64,000 bases of DNA from an uncultured Roseobacter sp. GTDB lineage: Bacteria > Pseudomonadota > Alphaproteobacteria > Rhodobacterales > Rhodobacteraceae. Both the position numbers and the translations under genes were made by a program. Shown one piece after another: positions 44,379-53,644 of the stretch. The notes under the pieces were generated by a model. It had not been told where the DNA came from. It did no database searches and saw nothing but the letters and a program-made list of their open reading frames with translations. The first letter of the stretch is position 1, and each line of letters opens with the position of its first letter. Where the stretch lies: NCBI RefSeq assembly GCF_947499265.1, contig NZ_CANMNK010000004.1, positions 434,001 through 498,000 of the forward strand, in the 5' to 3' direction.

Positions 44379-45461
44379 TCACTGCAGGCTGCGGATGAAC
44401 CGGTTGCCGAGGCGGATCAGTTCATCCACAGGATTTTGCGAACTGCGTCGGCTGGTTCTTCTGTCTGAGGTGCCATCAAGCCAGACTTCGATGCGTCCCG
44501 GCGCGCCATGCCCGCTCTGACTGAAATCGCGCGCCTCAATCTGCAGATCATCCGCCAGCGTTGATGCGATGGCAGCGTCGGTCACATCGTAAAACCGGAC
44601 ATGGGGTGCCGAAATCGTCAGCCTGACGCGCTGAACATCGGCGATTTGAAACCCGCCGGTGTTCAATTGCGATTTGTTCTGATCGAGCGCTGCGGTTGTC
44701 ACGCTGTCGGGCGCGTAGACATGAATTTTGGGTAAAGAGGCGTCAAGCGCGGTCGGCTGGGTGAAAGGTCGCTCAACCGGTCTCTTTTCGGGGGCGATGG
44801 CGAGGACCGGTGCGGATGCCTCTGTCGGTTTTACTGCATCATCTGGTGCCGAACTTGCGTCGAGCGCGGCTTGTTGATCCCCGGACACATCAGCTTCAAG
44901 GTCAGAGACCTTAATGGGCTGTGCTTGCTCTTGGATAACATTCTGCGCGGTATCGGCTGTCTCTGGGCGGGAAAGGCCGTCCAACCCGATGGCTGTGCTA
45001 AATCCGAAGGACAGGCCAAACCCCAGGGCCGCGCAACATGCCACAGCGATCAGGGCATTGCGGCTCAAAGCCTGCTTGGCCTGCTTCGCCGCACTCGTGA
45101 ACAGGGCTGAAAAATCTTGTTTGGGTGCTGTCTCCGATGGCGGTCGAATAGCCCGCAAGACCGGAGGCTTCGAAGAGCGCTTGGGCGTTTCAGGTCTCTG
45201 TACGGCGGCGAGGTCGGAGCGTACCGCGCGCGCGGATGCTTTGTTCAGAGGGTTTGATTTTGGCGTGGATTTTACCGCGTCACTTGCTTCGGTGGCGGGC
45301 GTCTTGGCCTGCTTGTTTTTCTCCGCCAGGATTTTCTCGCGCTTTGCCCGTGCGGCCAGCACACGCTGCTCCCAGTCTGCTGAGTGCAACTGTTCCGCTG
45401 CGTGCGAGACCTTGGTCGCCTGCGACGCCCCTATTTCCTCACTCGTTTTTTTGCCCGGCAT
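44379..45461 (-). CDS. Single-TM protein of unknown function
   Basis: A 360-residue protein: a charged cytoplasmic N-terminal part (1-130, with a Lys/Arg/Glu-rich helix near 28-50), one membrane helix (about 137-160, IAVACCAALGFGLSFGFSTA), a low-complexity extracytoplasmic linker (165-240), and a C-terminal folded domain (245-350) with VRLTISAPHVRFYDVTDAA and a conserved-looking GRIEVWLDG strand. The end domain resembles SPOR/LytR-like wall-associated modules only in layout. Function unknown. Confidence 0.65.
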   Translation of the reverse strand: MPGKKTSEEIGASQATKVSHAAEQLHSADWEQRVLAARAKREKILAEKNKQAKTPATEASDAVKSTPKSNPLNKASARAVRSDLAAVQRPETPKRSSKPPVLRAIRPPSETAPKQDFSALFTSAAKQAKQALSRNALIAVACCAALGFGLSFGFSTAIGLDGLSRPETADTAQNVIQEQAQPIKVSDLEADVSGDQQAALDASSAPDDAVKPTEASAPVLAIAPEKRPVERPFTQPTALDASLPKIHVYAPDSVTTAALDQNKSQLNTGGFQIADVQRVRLTISAPHVRFYDVTDAAIASTLADDLQIEARDFSQSGHGAPGRIEVWLDGTSDRRTSRRSSQNPVDELIRLGNRFIRSLQ

Positions 45462-45619
45462 CCGTCAAAGCCTCGGTTTTTGCGTCTGCATCAAACTTCA
45501 TGACAGACATTATCACAATTCTACCCTGACGGGACCAAACGTCAAAAATGGGTCTCCTTTTGCGCTGGTCTTTGAGCAGCTTATTGCTGGTGGCGGCGTG
45601 TTGACACAGAACCTCGCGA

Positions 45620-45850
45620 TCAGCGGGCGAGACGCGCGGCGCGGCCACCGCGACGCTTGGTGATCTGGCCACTGCGCAGGGGCAGGGCCTCCATCACTGT
45701 GCGTCGTGCTTCGGGGGTCATGCGGGACCATTGCGTGATTTCGTCGATCGACCGCAGGCAGCCGGTGCACAGCCGCGCCTCGGGATGGATCACACAGACC
45801 TTGATACAGGGGCTTTCCACCTCGTCGCGGCGCCAGATGTCGTCTGTCAT
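45620..45850 (-). CDS. DUF1289 Cys-rich protein
   Basis: A 76-residue DUF1289 protein. ESPCIKVCVIHPEARLCTGC (near 12-31) holds four cysteines in a C-x3-C-x9-C-x2-C pattern, followed by RSIDEITQWSRMTPEARR. The Cys set could bind zinc or an iron-sulfur cluster. It starts 3 bp after ruvX ends, in the operon ccmI-ruvX-DUF1289, and closes it. Function unknown. Confidence 0.88.
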   Translation of the reverse strand: MTDDIWRRDEVESPCIKVCVIHPEARLCTGCLRSIDEITQWSRMTPEARRTVMEALPLRSGQITKRRGGRAARLAR

Positions 45851-45853
45851 GCT

Positions 45854-46342
45854 TTACCCTTCTGATGCCGCGCGAATGACCCGAATGCGGTCCAGCGCTC
45901 CCTGCAAGATATATCCTGCCGCCACGTGATCAATAACTTCGGCGCGACGTTTTCGCGACGTATCCGCCTCCAGCAAGGCACGTTCGGCGGCGACGGTCGA
46001 CAGGCGCTCGTCCCAGAACGTGATCGGAATGTCCAAACCGTCGACCTTTTCCAGGTTGCGCGCAAAGGCGCGTGTGGATTGGCAGCGTGGCCCCTCGGAG
46101 CCATCCATATTGCGCGGCAGACCCAGCACAAGCCCCCCGATCCGCCGCTCGGCCACGATTTCGGCCAGACGGGCAGCGTCGAGCGTGAATTTGCGGCGTT
46201 TGATTGTTTCGAGCGGCGTTGCGACAGATAAAAACGTGTCTGACACGGCGACGCCAAGGGTCACGGTGCCCAGATCAAGACCTGCGATGCTTTGCAAGGG
46301 GGGCAGGGCTTGAGCAAACGCGCCGACCTCATCGAAGATCAT
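45854..46342 (-). CDS. ruvX: Holliday-junction resolvase-like RuvX (YqgF)
   Basis: A 162-residue RNase H-fold protein with GLDLGTVTLGVAVSD (near 22-36, catalytic Asp), GLVLGLPRNMDGSEG near 68-82 and FWDERLSTVAAERALLEAD near 113-131. YqgF/RuvX members act in pre-16S rRNA maturation and possibly Holliday-junction resolution. It overlaps ccmI by 4 bp (ATGA) and is followed directly by DUF1289, so it is translated with both. Confidence 0.9.
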   Translation of the reverse strand: MIFDEVGAFAQALPPLQSIAGLDLGTVTLGVAVSDTFLSVATPLETIKRRKFTLDAARLAEIVAERRIGGLVLGLPRNMDGSEGPRCQSTRAFARNLEKVDGLDIPITFWDERLSTVAAERALLEADTSRKRRAEVIDHVAAGYILQGALDRIRVIRAASEG

Positions 46343-47571
46343 TCAGCCACCTGGGCGCGCTGGCCTGCGCGCAACAGCAAATCCAGCGCGCGGGTATCAT
46401 CGGCAAAGACCTCGATGGCGTTCTCATAGACCGCGCGGGCCTGCGCGGTGCGCCCCAGCACGCCAAGCGCACCGATCAACTGCGCCCATTCGTCCACGGT
46501 GCCGCCCTCGCTGGCCAGCCGTTCTGACAGACCCCCCACCATGCTCTGGATCATCTCCATCCGTTCCGCCGGGGTCAGATCACCTGCGGCTTCGATATCC
46601 GCCGAACTCGGCCCGCGGCCGGTGCCGATCTGGGGGATCTGGTAGGTGACGCCAGCGCGAAAGGCCATGTCTTCGATCTGCGCGAGAATGGGGGTGATCC
46701 AGGGCGCGGTTTCGGGGCCTTCGCGCAGCAGGGCATCCCACATGCGAAAGGCTGTGTCGGGGCGACCGGTCTGGGCCATCATCAGCCCCATGTAATAGCG
46801 CGCGGTGCCATTGGTCTGGTCAAAGCTGAGCGCTGTGCGCAGGGCGGCTTCGGCCTCGGGCGACACGTATCCTCCGGCTGCCAGCACCAGCATATCCGCA
46901 TAATCGATGAAATCAGTGGCGTCCGCCGTGTCCCCTTTGAGCCGCAGAACCTGACTTTGCGCCCGGGCTGCAGCGCGGAAATTGCCAAGATTGGCTTCGT
47001 TCTGGGCCAAGAGGATATTGCCCTGCAGATCATCGGGACGCCGAGCGACCGTGTCGCGTAGTTGCTCGACAAGGGCCACATAGTCGGGGCTGGCGTTTTC
47101 AGGTGTGCCCACCTCGGGCAGGCTGGCCTCTGCGGCCTCCTGGCTGGGGCGTTCAGTTCGCGCGCTCTCTGCCATTTCGATACGGTCAGCCAGCGCCAGA
47201 TCACCATAGCCCGGCGCGCCCAATTGCAGATAAAGCGCAAAGCTGCCGCCGATCAGAACCAGGGCCAGCATGCCAGCCACGAACTTTGGTGCGCCCTTAC
47301 CCGCATCTGCTGTGATCTGATCTGACTGCATGGCGGCGTCGGCGGCAAGAATGCGGCGTGACACTTCCGCACGGATGCGTTCGGCGTCTGCGGCGCTGAC
47401 CACACCGCGCGCCAGATCCTTGTCCACCTCGCGCAGCTGATCGCGATAGACCCGCAGGTCGTAGGCCGCGGCAGGTTCTGTTGCCCCTTGCCGTGGCGCG
47501 CGCAAGCCCAAAGCGAGCAGTGCCGCAACGGTAAGTGCCAACACACCAGCGACAATCCAGAAAAAGGTCAT
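46339..47571 (-). CDS. ccmI: Cytochrome c biogenesis protein CcmI
   Basis: A 410-residue CcmI, the apocytochrome c chaperone of system I. MTFFWIVAGVLALTVAALLALG is the first membrane helix; DLRVYRDQLREVDKDLARGVVSAADAERIRAEVSRRIL is the conserved coiled-coil loop; a second helix is near 97-117, and TPR-like repeats follow (NILLAQNEANLGNFRAAARA, then RYYMGLMMAQTGRPDTAFRMWDALL). ATG 47571 follows AAGGAG. The other ccm genes are not nearby, which is usual in Rhodobacterales. Confidence 0.9.
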   Translation of the reverse strand: MTFFWIVAGVLALTVAALLALGLRAPRQGATEPAAAYDLRVYRDQLREVDKDLARGVVSAADAERIRAEVSRRILAADAAMQSDQITADAGKGAPKFVAGMLALVLIGGSFALYLQLGAPGYGDLALADRIEMAESARTERPSQEAAEASLPEVGTPENASPDYVALVEQLRDTVARRPDDLQGNILLAQNEANLGNFRAAARAQSQVLRLKGDTADATDFIDYADMLVLAAGGYVSPEAEAALRTALSFDQTNGTARYYMGLMMAQTGRPDTAFRMWDALLREGPETAPWITPILAQIEDMAFRAGVTYQIPQIGTGRGPSSADIEAAGDLTPAERMEMIQSMVGGLSERLASEGGTVDEWAQLIGALGVLGRTAQARAVYENAIEVFADDTRALDLLLRAGQRAQVAE

Positions 47572-47792
47572 GTTCAAACGCTCCTTGAACGCCTGATGTA
47601 GCGATCAATGTGCCCGCGCAAAAGGGACAAATGATCACGGGTGCGCGTGTTGCCGTCAGAATTGCGCGCGGTGTCGCAAACTTGTTAGAAAGCGCCGCGC
47701 TCGGTATCCTCTTTTTCGCCAAGTCGCGCAGAACTGATGCAGTCCGGGTGCCTGCGCGAATCCGGTGTCTTTCGTCTTGGGGTGGTCTTGCC

Positions 47793-49037
47793 ATGAAACG
47801 TTATTCTGTCTTTGCCGTGGCACGTGAGGCTGCCCGCTATCACACAGGATGGGAACGGGCGTGGCGCAAGGCAGAGCCGAAGAAGAAATACGACGTCATC
47901 ATCATCGGGGCAGGCGGTCACGGTCTGGCGACGGCTTACTATCTGGGCAAGCGTTTCGGCATCAAGAATGTCGCCATTCTGGAAAAAGGCTGGTTGGGCG
48001 GCGGCAATACCGGGCGCAACACCACGATCATTCGCAGCAACTACCTGCAGGATCCGTCGGCGGCGCTCTATGAAAAATCCCGGTCGCTCTATGAGACGAT
48101 GAGCCAGGATCTCAACTACAACGTGATGTTTTCCCCGCGCGGGGTGATCATGCTGGCGCAGACGCACCATGAGGTGCGGGGGTATCAGCGCACGGCCCAT
48201 GCCAATGCGTTGCAGGGGGTGAAGACGGAATTCATCAATCCGACACGGGTGAAGGAGCTGGTGCCGATCATCGATATCGACGGGCCACGTTACCCGGTGC
48301 TGGGCGGCCTGTGGCAGGCGCGCGGCGGCACCGCGCGGCACGATGCGGTGGCCTGGGGCTATGCGCGGGCCTGTTCGGACATGGGCATGGACGTGATCCA
48401 GCAGTGCGAGGTGACCGCCATTCGCCGTGAGGGTGGCAAGGTTGTCGGCGTCGATACCTCAAAGGGGGCGATTGATTGCGGCAAGCTGGGGATCGTCGTG
48501 GCGGGCAATTCCGGTCACGTGGCGGGCCTTGCGGGCTTCCGCCTGCCGATTGAATCCGTGGCGCTTCAGGCGCTGGTCAGCGAGCCGATCAAGCCCTGCA
48601 TGGACGTGGTGGTCATGGCGAACACGGTGCACGGCTACATGAGCCAGTCTGACAAGGGCGAGATGGTCATCGGCGGTGGCACCGACGGCTACAACAACTA
48701 CACCCAGCGCGGGTCATTCCACCATATCGAGGAAACCGTGCGTGCGCTGGTCGAAACCTTCCCGATGATCAGCCGCCTGAAAATGCTGCGGCAATGGGGC
48801 GGGATCGTGGACATCACCGGGGACCGCTCGCCCATTCTGTCGAAGACACCGGTGGAGAACGTCTTCATCAACTGCGGCTGGGGCACGGGCGGGTTCAAGG
48901 CAACGCCGGGCTCCGGCTGGGCCATGGCGGAATTGATGGCCAAAGGGCACAGCCCGCTCACGGATGCATTCGGCATGGAGCGGTTCCGCGAAGGGCGCTT
49001 CATCGATGAAAGCGTCGCCGCTGGGGTGGCGCACTGA
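47793..49037 (+). CDS. soxB: Sarcosine oxidase beta subunit
   Basis: A 414-residue FAD/FMN subunit of the heterotetrameric sarcosine oxidase, which oxidises sarcosine to glycine with transfer of the methyl group to tetrahydrofolate. DVIIIGAGGHGLATAYYLGK (near 35-54) binds FAD; TGRNTTIIRSNYLQD is the family core; RHDAVAWG contains the His to which FMN is covalently bound; WGGIVDITGDRSPILSKTP is near 340. ATG 47793 matches the family start MKRYS. soxD, soxA and soxG follow, but only after a 1.2-kb insertion of small genes. Confidence 0.95.
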   Translation: MKRYSVFAVAREAARYHTGWERAWRKAEPKKKYDVIIIGAGGHGLATAYYLGKRFGIKNVAILEKGWLGGGNTGRNTTIIRSNYLQDPSAALYEKSRSLYETMSQDLNYNVMFSPRGVIMLAQTHHEVRGYQRTAHANALQGVKTEFINPTRVKELVPIIDIDGPRYPVLGGLWQARGGTARHDAVAWGYARACSDMGMDVIQQCEVTAIRREGGKVVGVDTSKGAIDCGKLGIVVAGNSGHVAGLAGFRLPIESVALQALVSEPIKPCMDVVVMANTVHGYMSQSDKGEMVIGGGTDGYNNYTQRGSFHHIEETVRALVETFPMISRLKMLRQWGGIVDITGDRSPILSKTPVENVFINCGWGTGGFKATPGSGWAMAELMAKGHSPLTDAFGMERFREGRFIDESVAAGVAH

Positions 49038-49039
49038 TG

Positions 49040-49180
49040 TCAGGGATCGGAACCGGGGCCACCCCCAATATCGCTTTTGTTGTTGCTCCCATCGGGTTTG
49101 CGTCTCAGGCCGCGCAAAACGATCAGCACAACGCAGAATATCATCAGCCCCAGAGCGACCAGATAAAAGGTATCGGTCAT
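49040..49180 (-). CDS. 46-residue single-TM protein
   Basis: Encodes MTDTFYLVALGLMIFCVVLI followed by VLRGLRRKPDG and a Gly/Asn-rich tail: one N-terminal membrane helix and a short basic, then flexible, end. It starts 3 bp after the stop of the 66-residue gene on the same strand, so the two form an operon opposite to soxB. Its stop lies 3 bp past the end of soxB, tail to tail. No family recognised. Confidence 0.5.
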   Translation of the reverse strand: MTDTFYLVALGLMIFCVVLIVLRGLRRKPDGSNNKSDIGGGPGSDP

Positions 49181-49183
49181 CTG

Positions 49184-49384
49184 CTACCCGTCTTTGTCGT
49201 CCGTTTTTTTGCGATCGCCTTCGCCTGCCGCCGATCCGAAGGCGATCAGGCTGCTCACATCGACTTCGCGCCCGCCTCTGGCCGCCTTGCGTGCCGCAAT
49301 CCCGCGGCGCTCGATGACCAGCATGACAATCGCCACGGCTGCAAGGGCGCCAAAGACCATAACGGCGATCATTTCGTGGCTCAT
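49184..49384 (-). CDS. 66-residue single-TM protein
   Basis: An N-terminal membrane helix (about 5-23, MIAVMVFGALAAVAIVMLVI) followed by a charged cytoplasmic tail with ERRGIAARKAARGG and a terminal KKTDDKDG. It is transcribed against the sox genes and precedes the 46-residue gene. AGGAGCATCTG-type sequence upstream gives a ribosome site. No family recognised. Confidence 0.55.
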   Translation of the reverse strand: MSHEMIAVMVFGALAAVAIVMLVIERRGIAARKAARGGREVDVSSLIAFGSAAGEGDRKKTDDKDG

Positions 49385-49527
49385 CAGATGCTCCTTAGAC
49401 GTAGAGATACCGGAATACTAAACCGAAAAATGTGCCCTGGCCATTCCGCGCTGCAGCAAAGGCTATGGAACCTTTTTGCGGCCCGGCTTGTTTCTTCTCC
49501 AATCGCAACGCGAAAAGGAGAAAAACA

Positions 49528-49710
49528 ATGTCTGACCAAACACATGGCTCTTCCGGCAATGGCAACACGGGCCTTGCATTCATCGTTGGTATCCTCGTGG
49601 CCGTCGTCGCCATTCTGGCGTATTTCATGCTCACCACGGGTGATGCAATCTCGGTCGAAGGCCCCGACACCGTCATCGAAGGCGCCGCCGAAGCTGTTTC
49701 CGGCGACTGA
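49528..49710 (+). CDS. 60-residue single-TM protein
   Basis: Polar N-terminus (MSDQTHGSSGNGNTG), one helix (about 16-36, LAFIVGILVAVVAILAYFML), and an acidic outer tail (DAISVEGPDTVIEGAAEAVS). AAAAGGAG at 49523 region precedes the ATG, and a bidirectional terminator follows. The layout is the same as in the 67-residue protein 200 bp further on, suggesting paralogues. Confidence 0.7.
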   Translation: MSDQTHGSSGNGNTGLAFIVGILVAVVAILAYFMLTTGDAISVEGPDTVIEGAAEAVSGD

Positions 49711-49732
49711 CGACACCAATAATACCAAAGAC

Positions 49733-49770
49733 AAGGCCGCCGGGGTGATTTCTCATCCGGGCGGCCTTTT
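49733..49770. terminator. Terminator between the two small genes
   Basis: AAGGCCGCC / GGGCGGCCTT-type stem (about 9 bp) with T run after 49767, following the 60-residue gene. Confidence 0.75.
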
Positions 49771-49926
49771 GCGGTGTGCCGCTGCGCCACAGCGATCGGC
49801 ACTTTTCAGCCGTCAGGCGCGTGTCACTCCGGCTTGCCCTCGCCGAAAGACACCGGGGATTCCCGCCGATATTGCGACCCGTGCCCCAGCCGACAGACTG
49901 GCCTCCCGTAACAAGGAGACACAACC

Positions 49927-50130
49927 ATGGCTGACTATACGACCCACAACGACGGTGTCAGTGGTAAAGGCATCTTTATCGCGCTTTTGGTTATCGGCGC
50001 GTTTGTCTTCCTGCTGGCGGTACTGGGTACCGGCACGGTCCCATCCGATCCTGATGCAGCTGGTGATCCGGCAGCCATCGAGTCCGCACCTGCAGCCCCT
50101 GCTGAAACAGCACCGGCTGTCGTCGAATAG
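49927..50130 (+). CDS. 67-residue single-TM protein
   Basis: Short polar N-terminus (MADYTTHNDGVSGKG), one helix (about 16-36, IFIALLVIGAFVFLLAVLG) and an acidic Ala/Pro-rich outer tail. AAGGAGACA precedes the ATG. Resembles the 60-residue protein at 49528 in layout and length. Lies before soxD and ends in its own terminator, so it is not part of the sox transcript. Confidence 0.7.
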   Translation: MADYTTHNDGVSGKGIFIALLVIGAFVFLLAVLGTGTVPSDPDAAGDPAAIESAPAAPAETAPAVVE

Positions 50131-50155
50131 CTCCCACTCAATTGTGCGGACCGCC

Positions 50156-50187
50156 GGAGGCGGGCGTCTTGTGACGCCCGCCTCTTT
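50156..50187 (+). terminator. Terminator of the 67-residue gene
   Basis: GAGGCGGGCGTC / GACGCCCGCCTC perfect 12-bp stem with a 4-nt loop, then TTT. Confidence 0.8.
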
Positions 50188-50220
50188 GCTGTGCCGCGAC
50201 GAGATTGCCGGAATGCCCTC

Positions 50221-50550
50221 ATGCTAACGCTGACCTGTCCCGTTTGCGGTGTGACCGCAGAAGAAACCGAATTTCATGGCGGTGGCGAAGCCCACCTCAA
50301 ACGCTTTGGCCCCGGTGCCACGGATGATGATTTAGAGGGATACCTCTTCATGCGCGAAAACCCCCGGGGCGTGCATTTTGAGCGCTGGCGTCATGCCTAT
50401 GGCTGCGGCAAATGGTTTCACGCAGCGCGCTGCACCACAACCTTGCAGGTCTTCGGCACCTATCCAGCCCAGACCTTTGAGCCGCCAAAAGAGATCTGTG
50501 ACAAAATCAGCGAGGCCCGCCCGGGCTGGTCTTGGAGGGCGTTCAAATGA
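50221..50550 (+). CDS. soxD: Sarcosine oxidase delta subunit
   Basis: A 109-residue zinc-binding subunit. The ligands are CPVCG near 6-10 and the HAYGCGKWFHAARC segment near 60-73, and EGYLFMRENPRGVHFERW is the family core. It is 79 bp upstream of soxA and should be co-transcribed with soxA and soxG. ATG 50221 was preferred over the longer frame because LTLTCPVCG is the normal start. Confidence 0.95.
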   Translation: MLTLTCPVCGVTAEETEFHGGGEAHLKRFGPGATDDDLEGYLFMRENPRGVHFERWRHAYGCGKWFHAARCTTTLQVFGTYPAQTFEPPKEICDKISEARPGWSWRAFK

Positions 50551-50629
50551 TCCCGTGCCCCATTTCTTCTGGCCAAAAATATCCCCGCCGGAGGCTCCCC
50601 ACCCCCACACCGACGCTGAGGTTTGATCA

Positions 50630-53600
50630 ATGAGCACTCGCCTCGCTGCAGGCGGTCGCCTGCTCAACAAAGAAAAAGCGCTGTCTTTCACCTTCAATGG
50701 CAAGCAGCTGCGCGGCTTTGAAGGTGATACGCTCGCCTCGGCGCTTCTGGCGAACGATCAGATGTTGATCGGGCGCTCCTTCAAGTATCACCGGCCGCGC
50801 GGTGTCGTCGCTTCGGGCGCCGAAGAACCCAACGGTCTGGTGAACCTCGGCGCCGAGGGCAGTTTTGAACCCAACCAGCGTGTCACCACAACGGAGCTGT
50901 TTGACGGGTTGACCGCGACCAGTCAGAACCACTGGCCCAGTCTCGAATTCGATGTGGGCGCCATCAACACGCATCTCAGCCGTTTCCTGCCCGCGGGTTT
51001 CTACTACAAGATGTTCATCCATCCACGCCCGCTGTGGAAGCATGTCTATGAGCCTTTCATCCGGCAATCCGCAGGGCTGGGCCGGGCACCAAAGGCGCGG
51101 GACGCTGACACCTACGAACATTTCTATTTCTTCTGCGATGTGATGGTTATCGGCGGGGGTGTCGCGGGCTTGCAGGCGGCCAAAACCGCAGCCGCGTCAG
51201 GTGCAAAGGTTCTTCTGATCGAGCAAACCGCCCATTGGGGCGGGCGTGCGCCGGTCGACGGGGGCACCGTGGATGGCATCCCTGTGGATAACTTTGTGGA
51301 ACAAACCGTCGCCGAGCTTGAAGCGATGCCAAATGTCACCCTGCGCAAACGGATGATGGGCGCGGGCGTTTATGATCACGGTTACGTTTTGGGATACGAG
51401 CAACTGCGTGACTACGCGCCCGAAAAACCCGGTCCACGCCACCGTTTATGGCGAATCCGCGCAGGCCACATCGTGACGGCGACGGGCGCAATCGAGCGGC
51501 CACTTTCCTTTGCCGGAAACGACATTCCGGGCGTGATGCTGGCCTCGGCCCTGCGCGACTATGTGGTCAATTACGGGGTCTCGGCCGGGGACCGCACGGT
51601 GATCGTCACCAACAACGATGACGCTTACCTTACGGCATTTGCCCTTAATTACGCGGGTCTCAGCGTACCTGTCATCCTGGATGCCCGTGTGCTGGCGGAG
51701 GACAGCCCGGCGATGGAGCAGGCCAAGGCCATGGGCATCCGCGTGATGATGGGACACGCGGTCGCAAAGGTAAAAGGCGGCAAGCGCGTGACCGGTGTCG
51801 CGGTCTGCAGTCAGGCGGGCGAAGGTGCTGTTTTGGAGGAGATTGCCTGCGATGCCGTGGCCATGTCGGGCGGGTGGTCTCCCGTCGTGCATCTCTGGTC
51901 GCATTGCGGTGGCAAACTGTCTTGGGACGACGCTCAGGCGCATTTCAGGCCGGATGTGGACAAAGCGCCGACCGGCGCCGATGGACAGCCCTTTGTGACC
52001 ACCGCGGGGGCTGCAAGCGGCGCGCTGCACCTGAGCGATGTGCTGGGTGATGGGGATCAAGCGGGCAAACTGGCGGCCGCTGCTTCAGGCTTCAAGGTCA
52101 AACAGACGCGGTGCCCGGTGGGCGAGAGCCCGGAAGAGGCCCCGATGATGCCAATTTGGCTGATGCCACAGGGTGCTGGTGTTGAACTGCGCAGCAAATC
52201 CTGGCTGGATTATCAGAATGATGTCAAAGTCTCCGACGTCCAGCTCGCCGCGCAAGAGGGCTTTGAAAGTGTCGAACATGCGAAACGCTACACGACATTG
52301 GGCATGGCCACGGATCAGGGCAAGTTGAGCAACATCAACGGATTGGCGACGCTGGCCGGTGCGCTGAACACATCGATCCCGCAGGTGGGCACCACCACGT
52401 TCCGCCCACCCTACACACCCATTTCGATGGGGGCCATCGGCGGCGAGGCGCGCGGCGATGTGTTCCAGCCCGTGCGCCGCACCCCCATGCATGACTGGCA
52501 CGATGCCAATGGCGCGGATTGGGAACCGGTTGGGCAATGGCGCCGGCCCTACGCCTATCTGCGCCCGGGCGAGAAGGTGCATGATGCGGTGATGCGTGAG
52601 ACGAAAAATACGCGCGAAAATCTGGGTCTGCTGGATGCCTCCACGCTGGGCAAGCTGATCGTAAAGGGCCCGGATGCGGGGCGTTTCCTTGACATGCTCT
52701 ACACCAACATGATGTCGACCCTGAAGCCGGGCAAATGCCGCTACGGGTTGATGTGTTCCGAAAACGGCTTCCTGATCGACGATGGCGTGGTGGCGCGGAT
52801 CGACGAGGAGACCTTCCTCTGCCACACGACCACGGGCGGCGCCGAACGCATCCACCAGCATATGGAAGAGTGGCTGCAAACCGAATGGTGGGACTGGCAG
52901 GTCTATGTGGCCAATGTCACCGAACAATATGTGCAGGTTGCCGTTGTTGGTCCCAATGCGCGCACGGCGCTGGAAAAGCTCGGCGGCATGGACGTGTCCA
53001 AGGAGGCGCTCGGTTTCATGGAATGGGCGGATGGCGAATTGGGCGGGTTCAAGGTCCGGGTCTATCGCATCTCCTTCTCTGGCGAGCTGAGCTATGAGAT
53101 CGCCGTGGATGCAGGCCACGGGCAGGCGTTCTGGGATGCGCTGATGGTTGTCGGGAACGATCTCGGCGTGATGCCCTATGGGACCGAAGCGCTGCACATC
53201 CTGCGGGCGGAAAAAGGGTTTATCATGATCGGGGATGAGACCGACGGCACGGTGATCCCGCAGGATCTGGGATTGCACTGGGCAATTTCGAAGAAGAAAG
53301 AGGATTTTCTGGGCAAGCGCGCGCAGGAAAGATCGCATATGACGGACCCTACCCGCTGGAAGCTTGTGGGTCTTGAAACCCTATCCGGGGCGGTGCTGCC
53401 GGATGGCGCCTATGCGGTTGGCGAGGGCGAAAACGCCAATGGTCAGAAAAACATGATCGGGCGTGTCACCTCCAGCTATTACTCACCAAATCTCGGGAAA
53501 GGCATCGCCATGGGACTGGTGCTGCATGGGCCGGACCGGATGGGCGAGGTGATCGAATTCCCCGGAACCGAGGGCGCGACATTCAAGGCGCGCATTGTCG

Positions 53601-53644
53601 ATCCGGTATTCTATGACAAGGAAGGGGAGAAGGGGAATGTCTGA
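50630..53644 (+). CDS. soxA: Sarcosine oxidase alpha subunit
   Basis: A 1004-residue subunit. The N-terminal FNGKQLRGFEGDTLASALLA and GRSFKYHRPRG region is the small ferredoxin-like domain; DVMVIGGGVAGLQAAKTAAA near 170-190 binds the dinucleotide (NAD in known enzymes); the C-terminal 400 residues are a GcvT-like domain that binds folate (YGLMCSENGFLIDDGVV near 704, LSYEIAVDAGHGQAFWDALM near 822). Full length, no disruption. It overlaps soxG by 8 bp. Confidence 0.95.
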   Translation: MSTRLAAGGRLLNKEKALSFTFNGKQLRGFEGDTLASALLANDQMLIGRSFKYHRPRGVVASGAEEPNGLVNLGAEGSFEPNQRVTTTELFDGLTATSQNHWPSLEFDVGAINTHLSRFLPAGFYYKMFIHPRPLWKHVYEPFIRQSAGLGRAPKARDADTYEHFYFFCDVMVIGGGVAGLQAAKTAAASGAKVLLIEQTAHWGGRAPVDGGTVDGIPVDNFVEQTVAELEAMPNVTLRKRMMGAGVYDHGYVLGYEQLRDYAPEKPGPRHRLWRIRAGHIVTATGAIERPLSFAGNDIPGVMLASALRDYVVNYGVSAGDRTVIVTNNDDAYLTAFALNYAGLSVPVILDARVLAEDSPAMEQAKAMGIRVMMGHAVAKVKGGKRVTGVAVCSQAGEGAVLEEIACDAVAMSGGWSPVVHLWSHCGGKLSWDDAQAHFRPDVDKAPTGADGQPFVTTAGAASGALHLSDVLGDGDQAGKLAAAASGFKVKQTRCPVGESPEEAPMMPIWLMPQGAGVELRSKSWLDYQNDVKVSDVQLAAQEGFESVEHAKRYTTLGMATDQGKLSNINGLATLAGALNTSIPQVGTTTFRPPYTPISMGAIGGEARGDVFQPVRRTPMHDWHDANGADWEPVGQWRRPYAYLRPGEKVHDAVMRETKNTRENLGLLDASTLGKLIVKGPDAGRFLDMLYTNMMSTLKPGKCRYGLMCSENGFLIDDGVVARIDEETFLCHTTTGGAERIHQHMEEWLQTEWWDWQVYVANVTEQYVQVAVVGPNARTALEKLGGMDVSKEALGFMEWADGELGGFKVRVYRISFSGELSYEIAVDAGHGQAFWDALMVVGNDLGVMPYGTEALHILRAEKGFIMIGDETDGTVIPQDLGLHWAISKKKEDFLGKRAQERSHMTDPTRWKLVGLETLSGAVLPDGAYAVGEGENANGQKNMIGRVTSSYYSPNLGKGIAMGLVLHGPDRMGEVIEFPGTEGATFKARIVDPVFYDKEGEKGNV

